Assembly (NCBI GenBank): GCA_036417435.1
Contig: CM070899.1
Location: 150,488,237-150,552,236, forward strand
Origin: Inia geoffrensis
Lineage: Eukaryota; Chordata; Mammalia; Artiodactyla; Iniidae
DNA: 64,000 nucleotides
Direction of reading: 5' to 3'
Shown: one piece after another, positions 55,700 to 64,000 of the stretch
Position numbering within the stretch: the stretch's first letter is position 1
Layout: every line of letters starts with the position of its first letter
The notes under the pieces: generated by a model
Database searches by the model: none
Told to the model about the DNA's origin: nothing
The model's input: the letters and a program-made list of their open reading frames with translations, nothing else
Translations under genes and position numbers: made by a program

Positions 55700-56165
55700 A
55701 GTAGTCCAGTTCATAGAGACAGAAGGTAGAATGGTGGTTGCCAGGGGCTGGGCGAGAGGGGAGGAGGGGGAATGGGAGTTATTGTTTAATGGATACAGAA
55801 TTTCAGTTTTGCAGGATGAAAGGTGTTCTAAAGATGGATAGTGGTGATGGTTAAGAAACAGGGCTTCCCTGGTGGCGCAGTGGTTGGGAGTCCGCCTGCC
55901 GATGCAGGGGACACGGGTTTGTGCCCCGGTCCAGGAAGATTCCACATGTTGTGGAGCGGCTGGGCCCGTGAGCCATGGCTGCTGAGCCTGTGCGTCCGGA
56001 GCCTGTGCTCCACAACAGGAGAGGCCACAGCAGTGAGAGGCCCGCATAACGCAAAAAAAAAAAAAAAAACAATGTGAATGCACTTAATGCCACTGAACTA
56101 TAAAATATATGAACTTGAAAATAGTTAAGATGGTAAATGTTATGTGTATTTTATCACAGCTTTTT
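55700..56165 (+). repeat. L1 3' UTR fragment, split by a SINE
   Basis: ttcatagagacagaaggtag, aatggtggttgccaggggct, ttattgtttaatggatacag, aaagatggatagtggtgatg, then after the SINE aatgtgaatgcacttaatgc, cactgaactataaaatatat and gttatgtgtattttatcaca. Same subfamily as 36380-36725. Confidence 0.85.
55861..56069 (+). repeat. CHR-type SINE, short class
   Basis: Complete copy from gggcttccctggtggcgcag to a 17-base A tail, in the middle of an L1 3' UTR. The expected duplication is short or eroded (aaaca on both sides). Confidence 0.95.
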
Positions 56166-56770
56166 AAAAAAGGAGATCAATTTGTTAAAAAGGAGAAGGT
56201 AACTTTCTTGTGAGGACAATGTTGTTGAAGAAACCCTGACTGGGAGGTAGCAGATGGCATGAATCCCTAGAAGGTGCTTTCATGAAGCTCGCTGCTCTGG
56301 CATCTTGTCGGGAGGCTGTTGGGCACCATAATCCTGACAGCCTTGCAGGGCACGGTTACACAGCCAGGAACAGCTGGCAGAGAACTGGGGACACGCCAGG
56401 GACAGCTGGAAAGGGAGGAAACGGGAACGGGGTGGGGGCAACATCATCTCATGTGGATGTTTGCACCTCTTCGCCGACTATTCTCGAACAAGTCAAGAGT
56501 CAGACAGGTCTGTGAGGGGCTCAGAGAGCAAGCTCTCTGCCTCTTGTGAGGTCTTACTCTACAGCACCGAGGGACCTCGGTGCTTCAAGTCAAAATGCGA
56601 AGCCTCCCCGTGTAGGAGGCACACAGCCAATGTCCGTTCTTTGAATCGTGCTTTTAAGCTGAGGCCACAGATTGTCAAAGGTCTTTGGGTGACAAGAACA
56701 AACTCGTGACAGGCTGCATCCTCAGCACCTGCCCCCATCCCTGGCATAGGCATGGGAAGCAGAGAATTGG
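56166..56770. other. Unique non-coding stretch
   Basis: No gene recognised. Confidence 0.4.
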
Positions 56771-56771
56771 C

Positions 56772-56950
56772 TAGGAGCACTGGTTTTGGAGTCAGACTAA
56801 TCTGGGTTTGAATTCTGGCTCGGCCACTCCTTGGCTGTGGGATTTACGGTAAGTCATTTACCCACACTGAGCCTCGGTATCCTCCTTTCTAAAAATGGGA
56901 CTAATAACGGTGTCCCTCCCAGGATGACTGTGAGCCTTCAATGACATGAT
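56772..56950 (+). repeat. MIR, sense
   Basis: aggagcactggttttggagt, ctgggtttgaattctggctc, ccactccttggctgtgggat, aaaatgggactaataacggt and aggatgactgtgagccttca. Confidence 0.87.
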
Positions 56951-57287
56951 TTGTTTGTTCACACTGCTGCTGCACACCATGCCCGGCCTGGGCTCAACCT
57001 TCAACAGACAGCCATTTTTAGAGGAAGTAGTTATGGTAGGTGCTCATGGGTGAGGGAGGCCCAAGGATGGGCAAGCCCGGTGTACACCCCAGTGGGTGGA
57101 ATCTCCCTGCAGAGGCAGACAAATGCTCTGGGAGCATGTGCTCCTGCTGTAATGGAGGAGGTGAACCTGATCACCATGGGAACTTCACAGAGCAAGGATC
57201 AGCCAGCAGAGATAGTGGGGGCTGTGATTTCCTCCTGACACACACCTTAGATCGGGTCATTCCCCAAACCCCCGAGAGCCCACCATC

Positions 57288-57735
57288 ACCTACAGAATAA
57301 AGCCAAACTCATTAGCCCAATCATGGAGGCTCCTCAGAATCTGGCCCAACTTTGTTTCTAACTTTATTTGATCCTTCACCAGTTGGATCCACTCCTTTCG
57401 CCATGCCTTTGTTCATGTGGTCCCTTCCTCCTAGAATGCCCTCTCCCTACCTCCACATGCCCAGAGTGTCCTCATCTTTCAAGGCTCAGCTCAAAAGCCA
57501 CCTCTTCTTCAAAGCTCTCTCAGGTCCTCCCAACAGGAGTGATTTCTGTATCGTAGCTTCTGGAGCCCTCTCATTGAGAGAGGCTCCCCTCTTGTATTGT
57601 AGGATTTATTCCCACATCTTATCTCCCATCTCCCAGAGTGAGCCCCAGGGGTGGATTCACACTGGTCCTTCCTTAAATCCCCCTCATCACCTGCTGCAGA
57701 GTTTTCCACATGGTGGGTGTTTGACAGAGGAAACG
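57288..57735 (+). repeat. L2 LINE 3' portion, sense
   Basis: cagaataaagccaaactcat, cctcagaatctggcccaact, ccatgcctttgttcatgtgg, ctcctagaatgccctctccc, ctttcaaggctcagctcaaa and cacctcttcttcaaagctct are in L2 order. Confidence 0.85.
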
Positions 57736-57959
57736 AGAGAGGGAGGAGGGCCAAGAAGTCCTTGGAACTTTTCCAGATGAAAGGCAATTATTCCTTCCAC
57801 ATGAGGGCCAAAAAAAGAATGCTCGGCTCTTCAGAGCACATGCACCAAGAAGGGAAAGCAGTGTCACTGACGGACTGCTGTGGGAAGAAGAGGGCTTGTC
57901 CACTGTCTTGTCCACTCAACCCCCACTGAACCACCTTGGGCAGGACAAACTAACCTGAT

Positions 57960-58440
57960 GTAGCAGAAAGGTGCAGTTTCAGGAGGTCTCCAAGACCTCC
58001 TCCTGGGCCACTAATTCACTAGAAGGACTCAAAGAGCTCAGCAAAGCTGCTATGCTCACAAGTTACAGTTTATTACAGCAGACGAATACAGATCAAAATC
58101 AGCAAAGGGAAGAGGCACGCAGGACAGGGTCCCAGAGAGACCAGGCATGAGCATCCAGATGTACTCACCCAGGGCATTTTGTGGACAATGCTTACTTCTC
58201 CCAGGAACAATGGGTTACAGCATGCACAGAGTCTTGCCAGCCAGGAAAGATCACTTGAGCCTGGCTGTCCAGGGTTTTCACTGGAGGTTGGTCATATAGA
58301 CATGGCTGACCACCCATATGGCTGACCTTAGTCTCCAGCCCCTCCAGAGGTCAAGTTGATATCACATGACCCAAGACCCCCACCGTAAATCACACTGTTA
58401 GCATAGACTATCCAGCATGGCCCAAGGCCCCCAGCTAAAT
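57960..58440 (-). repeat. ERV-type LTR, antisense
   Basis: ctaattcactagaaggactc, acagtttattacagcagacg, aatacagatcaaaatcagca, gttttcactggaggttggtc and cccaccgtaaatcacactgt read as a reversed ERV LTR (TTTATT near 58070 is the reversed polyadenylation signal region). No internal retroviral gene. Family not assigned. Confidence 0.6.
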
Positions 58441-59807
58441 AAGGGCTTAGAGATTACCTTCTGGGAGCCGGGTCCACAGCTCCCATTGGCTCTCAAAGAG
58501 AAGCATGACCCAAAAGGAGCTAAGTGGATGTTCTCTATGAAGTCTTCCCGGTCCTGGAATCAGGGCATGCAAACTAGAGTCAAAAGAATGAGGTTTGATT
58601 CCAAATGACTAGACCCCAGGACTAAACTCCAAGAACGTGCATCCGCCCCTAGAGTTTAAGAGGTTGGGCTAGTTGCCTCTTGTTTCCTTTCAGCTGCCTC
58701 TCAGGCACCTGGCCCTCTGCTTTGTTCAGGAATTTGGCTGTAACCCCAAATGCCTGGTGGCCCTTTCTGGCAAGGACCCTCGGCTTCTAGAAACCTTTAC
58801 TGAAGATCATTTTTGAAACCTGGGCTCAGTTTCCACCCAGAGAGGCCACCAAGGAGTCATGCTGGGTCCCCTAGCCCCTTCCCAAACTCCTGCAGGAAGG
58901 AGCATTCTGTCCTGCCAGGTTGGTGGTCAGCGCCAAGTTGAGGGAACTCAGTTCTTGGCCCAAGATTCCTGCCCCAAGAAAGGTGCTTGTGCCTGATGGA
59001 AAGTTTGGGCTGAAGGATACTCTTCCAAACTCCCAGGTCTGATATTTACACAACGTCTGAAATTAATGCAGAGAAAACCTCCAAAGTGCCCGGGCTGGAA
59101 TGGAAGGCTGAGAACAGGAAGGGGCATGTCCCAAGTACCAGGTTTTTTTCCACAATGAGAGCAGGGCAAAGCTCAGTGTCCCCGGGTGAGTGAATCAGGA
59201 GCCATTAATCTTGCCATGTACCACTCTCCACTTTAAACTGGTTTTACAAGGAAATTGCAATTGGGAGTGGGGAGAGGTGGGAATAATGGGTTGGTGGTGT
59301 TGAGCTGAATTCTTCCCTCTGGTGCCCACCCTGGTCCAGTCATAGGCTTCAGGGCCAGGTTTGGCTGCTTCCTTCCCACCCTAGGAAGTTCCATCATGGC
59401 TGGCCTTCCTTCCCAGCTCTGGACTTGGCTCACTCCCAGAACCTTAGAAAAGCAGGCTTCATCAGGCTGCCAGCATGACTCTGAGTTCTGTTTTGTCCCT
59501 GGATGCTATCTCCTGGGTCACCCACCACTCCCTACTTGGTGGTCCCTGGGCCCATCCTGACCACTCCTGGTCCTCTCTTAACAGGAGAAGAGGGTGGATG
59601 AATCTTTCCAGGGGCCATGGCATGCTCTAGGCTACCCCTGTTAGCGCATTTGGAGTTACCCTTCCTCCTAGAGCTTCTAACATATTCCAGGACTGCCGCA
59701 GGCAAGAATGCTTTGAAATCACTTGCAACAGTTATGATCAGTCTTAAGCTTAACACTCCTTCCGTTCCAGAACTTAATCCAGAAAGAACATTTCCCGTTC
59801 ATGAAGC
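58441..59807. other. Unique non-coding stretch
   Basis: No gene recognised; minus frames of 60-74 codons at 58871-59433 lack motifs. Confidence 0.4.
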
Positions 59808-60540
59808 ACCATTCATTCATGTATTCAACAAATATTTGTTGAACACCTGCTATGTGACAGGCACTGTTCCAGGCACCTGAAGTGTGTAGAGTAGTAAGCG
59901 AAGCAGACAAAAGTCCCTGCCCTCATGGAGTGTATATTCTAGGAGGGGAAACAGACAATAAACAAACAAACAGAAAATGGCAATAATTTCTAATAATGAT
60001 AATGATATAAATAAACAATAATAGGGTGACATGATAGGGAGGCACTGGGTAGGGGTGAGGGAACAGGGTGGTCAGGGAAGGGACCTTTGAACTGAGGCTG
60101 AAATGATGAAAAGTGGCCAACTAGGAAAAGATCCAGAAAATTGTACCAGGACGAAGGAAGTACAGGTACAAAAGCCCTTAGAGGGAAACAAGTTTTTATG
60201 TTCAAGAAACAGCTAGGGACTTCCCTGGTGGCGCAGTGGTTGAGAGTCCGCCTGCCGATGCAGGGCACATGGGTTCGTGCCCTCGTCCGGGAAGATCCCA
60301 CATGCACTGGGCCCGTGAGCCATGGCCGCTGAGCCTGCACGTCCGGGGTCTATGCTCAGCAACGGGAGAGGCCACAACAGTGAGAGGCCCGCGTACTGCA
60401 AAAAAAAAAAAAGAAAGAAACAGCTAGAATGTGGCTGGGAATAGAGGTAGGATGAGGCGTGTACAGGAGCGAGGGCATATCATGTAGGATACTTACAGGC
60501 CATGGGCACGGGCTGGACTTCATTCTAAGGACATTCGTCC
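59808..60540 (-). repeat. L2 LINE fragment, antisense
   Basis: cattcattcatgtattcaac, aaatatttgttgaacacctg, gacaggcactgttccaggca, ctgccctcatggagtgtata, ggtggtcagggaagggacct, gtacaggtacaaaagccctt, and after the SINE gtgtacaggagcgagggcat. It is well preserved at its 3' end. Confidence 0.88.
60216..60413 (+). repeat. CHR-type SINE, short class
   Basis: Copy with a small internal deletion: after gatcccacatgc the usual cgcggagcgg part is missing and it resumes at actgggcccgtgagcc. The tail is interrupted A. The duplication agaaacagctag flanks it (60205 and 60416). Inserted in the L2. Confidence 0.95.
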
Positions 60541-60570
60541 TGTTCTGCCATGAAATATAGGCCAAGATCC

Positions 60571-60780
60571 TTTTTTTTTTTTTCTTTTGCCGTACGCAGG
60601 CCTCTCACCGTTGTGGCCTCTCCCATTGCGGAGCACAGGCTCCGGACGCGCAGGCTCAGCGGCCATGGCTCGCAGGCCCAGCCGCTCCGCGGCACGTGGG
60701 ATCTTCCCGGGCCGGGGCACAAATCCATGTCCCTTACATCGGCAGGCGGACTCCCAACCACTGCGCCACCAGGGAAGCCC
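60571..60780 (-). repeat. CHR-type SINE, short class
   Basis: Antisense copy with many CpGs kept (ctccggacgcgcaggctcag, ccagccgctccgcggcacgt). The exact 12 bp duplication aggccaagatcc is at 60559 and 60781, indicating a young insertion. Confidence 0.97.
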
Positions 60781-60792
60781 AGGCCAAGATCC

Positions 60793-62425
60793 CTTTTGCT
60801 TTAGCTGTCCCTCCTGACCTGAGCTCAGCATCCCTGACTCATTCAAGGTTCCAGTGTGATACAAGCTCCCTTCCTCTATCTCCTCCTGCCACCCCACCCG
60901 ACAGGACCAGACTACTCAGGGGACGTAAAGACTTCTGTTTGGTAATTTAAAGGAAATTAGAAGTTTAGAGCAATTTGTCGTGGGAATCATCATTCCCTGC
61001 CTCTCCTCCTAACTGGAAATTAGCCATTTCCAGAGGCCTCATTCATGGATATTCTGGCCAGAGCTGCCAAGAGACTTCCCCGAGCTCACCCAGATAGCAA
61101 GTGATGAGTCAACGGTATGAATTCAGGTTGTATTTTTAAGGTACCCACCTTCTCCCAAACCATGTTGTCTCCCTGGAAACTGAGAAGAGGCCATTTGAGG
61201 AAATTGCATGGGGTTCAAAGTAGACCCCCGAGAGAAGATGAAGAACAGAATATCTCTTGTCACAATAGATTCAGGTCAGTTATTACTAGCAAGGACCTTT
61301 ATTGGTGGGTGAAGGGAATCACAACAGAAAGGCCAGAGAGAGGAGAAATCGATGTTTTCTAAAGTCTTTTATGTGCTCTGTGCCCTGAACCAGGGTCTAC
61401 TCCTTCCACTTTCCCATTGTGCACATCACCCACCTCCGCAGGGAGGGCCTTTACCTTCAAACCTACATAGACCTTCAGCAAACCAAAGCCAGTGCTGTTT
61501 TTGTTGTGGGACCAGCATCCTCCTGGCCCCTGGTAAGGACAGTGAGTTTGACCACAGATTGACGTTGGCAGAAATAGCTCATTGGGCTGATGTCTGAAGC
61601 TGAAATTCAGAAAGGGATTCCTTCCCTTGAGTCGCCTCTCCCTGCAAGGAGTTGGCCAGTTCTAGCTGGTGGAGGCAAGGGTCCTCACGTGATAGGGTGG
61701 GACATTAGAAAGGTCCAGAACACCCAGCCCTAGGGAGGGCTCTACTGACTTTTCTGGTGAGTTGGCTGATAGGAGACCAATTATTCATGAGCAAGTGATG
61801 TTCATGCCTTTGCAGACACTGGCTGAGACATGGCCCATTCAATCAAGAATGACTTGATTGGAGCTCTTTTAAAAACCAGCCCTGAAGACCCCTGGAAGGA
61901 AGTTAACACGGGCTGCCTGCAGCCCAGCAGAGCAGAATTGGATTTGTGCAGTGGCCATCTTTTTTTGGACCCCTCAGGCAATTTGCCTGAAGGACTTTGG
62001 GGAAGAGCTGCCATGTTGGGCTGCAGGGGCCATTCCTCCATTGGACTTCTAGGCACAGAGGGAAAGACAGGACTCGGAGCTCTAGCTGGGGACCTCCCTG
62101 CTGATGGAAAGTCCAAGAGTGGGTCAGGACTCTCACTTGGGAATTCACCTCCTCCAGATTGGACCCTGTGTTAATCTTTGTCTACATCCCCCCAGCCCTG
62201 CCCACATTCCAGGTGCTCTGTAGTCCTGGGCAGAGCTGGAGTAAATGTGGATTTCCCTCTGATGATCTAATTAGGGACTCATTTTACACTCTACCAATCC
62301 CTAACACCCTCTGGATCTGAAATGCAATGAGAACATCCCCTATCTTCCGCTTACTTTAAATGTTTGTTGACTGAAGAGTGGAATGAATGAGTAAAACTAA
62401 TGAATGTAGAGGGGCTGGGAATGTT
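60793..62425. other. Unique stretch
   Basis: No gene recognised. A MIR scrap (ccccgagctcacccagatag, antisense) lies near 61080-61130. The 114-codon plus frame at 61830-62174 begins with an ATG, but I see no domain and the opposite strand is equally open. Confidence 0.4.
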
Positions 62426-62429
62426 GAGA

Positions 62430-62955
62430 AGAAACATGGAATTTATAGCCATAAGACCTGGGTTCCAAGCCAAGTTCAGCCACTTACTATCTGTGTGACT
62501 TTTGGCAAGTTGCTTAACCTCTCTGAGCAGTCATCTCACAATCTGTAAAGTGAGGATAACAAAACCAATCTTTGAAAGGTTTTTTTTTTTTAATTAATTA
62601 ATTTATTTATTTATGGCTGTGTGGGGTCTATGTTTCTGTGCAAGGGCTTTCTCTAGTTGCGGAGAGCGGGGGCCACTCTTCATCACGGTGCGCGGGCCTC
62701 TCACTGTCGTGGCCTCTCTTGTTGCGCAGCACAGGCTCAGTAGTTGTGGCGCAAGGGCTTTGTTACTCCGCGGCATGCGGGATCCTCCCAGACCAGGGCT
62801 TGAACCCGTGTCCCCTGCATTGGCAGGCGGACTCTCAACCACTGCACCACCAGGGAAGCCCCTGAAAGGTTTTTTTAAGCATGGCGTTATGTACCATTAT
62901 GATCAGAGTATAGTTCCTGGCACATAGTCAGCCCTTCATAAAGGTAGTCTTCAGA
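62430..62955 (+). repeat. MIR, sense, split by a SINE
   Basis: The left part has ccataagacctgggttccaa, gccacttactatctgtgtga and gcttaacctctctgagcagt; the right part (62875-62950) has a terminal agtatagttcctggcacata and gtcagcccttcataaagg. The SINE at 62581-62862 lies between. Confidence 0.87.
62581..62862 (-). repeat. CHR-type SINE, long class
   Basis: Antisense copy: T run, aattaattaatttatttatt tail, tggggtctatgtttctgtgc, ccagaccagggcttgaaccc (box B) and a caccagggaagccc head. The duplication tgaaaggtttttt is at 62574 and 62863. Confidence 0.95.
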
Positions 62956-63509
62956 TGGGCTCTGAAACCACTGTATAAGCTGATTCTGACTGTAAGATAC
63001 TCACTGTTGCCGGAGGGTGGAACGGGGAGGGCTGCCCTCAGTCAGTGAACATGGAGAAGCTCTGAGAGTGACAGGTCTTGTGTCACTGGATACAACACCA
63101 GCAGCATTAGGATCTTACTTACAGTCCAGAATTTTACTTGAACCCACATCCTGTGCCCAGGCTTGGTGAGAATGCAGGAATGAGCCTAGGTTAACCAAGT
63201 TGGTGGGGGAGGGGGTCCCATGGTTTGTTATCATTGCAGATCAAAAGACCATCCTCATGGGGCATCATTTAAATTAGATCAAGGCATAAACGGTATTTGG
63301 GTGTAACTTCTTATCAAGTCAGCACGTGTTGGTTGTGGGGCTACTATGTGCAGAGCCCTGTCCTTGGCGACCATGGCAGGTGCTCAGTGCATCTATGCTA
63401 GACTGAATGCTGTGATGGGTGTACATGATGCAGCTGTTCTCTTCTCCCTCCTCAATGAGGGAGGATTCAGTTGGACAAGACTTAGGAAAGGAGACAAAAT
63501 TTACTGAGA

Positions 63510-63700
63510 GCCACACAGTATCTCTCATTTAATCCCCACGAAAGCCCTATGCGATAGATCCTATTTGATCAGCACTTTAGAAGTAAGGAAATCGATCCTT
63601 CAAGTGGTTAAATAATTGGGCCAAGGTTTTATGTTCCCATATAAGTACCAGGACTGCGATTTAACAGCATCTATATGACTCCACAGCCATCTTCTCACTA
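63510..63700 (-). repeat. MIR, antisense
   Basis: ctcatttaatccccacgaaa, gccctatgcgatagatccta, ttagaagtaaggaaatcgat and taagtaccaggactgcgatt. Confidence 0.75.
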
Positions 63701-63724
63701 CACAGCCCTGCCCTCCACCCAAGC

Positions 63725-63765
63725 CATTCCACCCAGCCACCCAGCCACCCACACACCCCCATAAG
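63725..63765 (+). repeat. Short C-rich tandem repeat
   Basis: Imperfect ccacccag units (attccacccagccacccagc, then caccca). Confidence 0.7.
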
Positions 63766-64000
63766 TGCTTGGCCTGGTAGTTTAAACCAGCGGTGGGAAA
63801 GAAGTCACAAGCTGGGATGTATTCGTTAATTAATTGGTGGTAACAACAAGGAATGACAAGAACATGGGCAGAAAGGAGATTGTTTCAGGCCAGGGTACCT
63901 GGAAGTTCCCAGGAGGTAGTATTTGCACTGCGTTCAGAGAAGGCTATGATTAGGTCAGATGTAGAGCTGTTCTACAGATGTAGAGTCTTCTGGAAAGAAC

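Noticed and set aside
57121..57238. Frame MEEVNLITMGTSQSKDQPAE as a possible exon
   Set aside because: No convincing acceptor and donor pair in frame, and no recognised domain.
1..64000. CRISPR array, operon, phage or other prokaryotic system
   Set aside because: No regularly spaced identical repeats and no tightly packed coding frames. Repeat families are those of a mammalian genome.

Overview
This 64 kb window is mammalian nuclear DNA, most likely from a cetacean (whale, dolphin or porpoise). The main evidence is 17 copies of a tRNA-derived CHR-type SINE. Its head reads like cttccctggtggcgcagtgg, and the family is known from the whale, hippo and ruminant lineage. No ruminant-specific BovB or Bov-tA pattern was noticed. 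The species call is inference; a hippo or another close relative is not excluded. The rest is ordinary mammalian intergenic or intronic DNA: ancient MIR and L2 pieces, L1 pieces, LTRs of the MaLR/ERVL type, and small hAT (MER-type) DNA transposons. No bacterial operon, CRISPR array or phage is present, and almost all reading frames above 60 codons are chance or lie inside repeats.

Layout. 1-9 kb: an old MIR, two abutting LTRs, two L2 fragments, an L1 3' region with a mariner-like miniature element, and an L2 in plus orientation. 9-16 kb: a GT microsatellite, ERV-type and MLT1-type LTRs, a hairpin in unique sequence, then a long antisense L1 and an L2 with SINEs in them. 16.6-20.3 kb: a decayed but end-to-end hAT transposon with terminal inverted repeats, transposase remnants and three later insertions. 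20.3-25.6 kb: MIR, MER5-type and L2 pieces. 25.7-28.5 kb: an L1 split by a U6 snRNA retro-insertion (itself hit by a SINE), by an LTR, and capped by another SINE. 28.5-41 kb: mostly unique sequence with scattered MIR, L2, LTR and SINE copies. 41.4-42.3 kb: a dense CpG island, the only convincing promoter in the window, ending at a possible first coding exon (ATG at 42237, splice donor at 42279). 42.3-53.8 kb: low in young repeats, rich in MIR/L2/MER5 relics, compatible with a long first intron. 53.9-64 kb: again SINE-rich, including a close inverted SINE pair.

No complete protein gene is visible. If the CpG island is a plus-strand promoter, the sequence to its right is probably intron 1 and that to its left is upstream intergenic DNA. 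I do not recognise the gene from the 14 residues available. I found no undescribed biological system. The most useful observations are the promoter/exon candidate, the hAT fossil, the U6-bearing retro-insertion, and several short inverted repeats.
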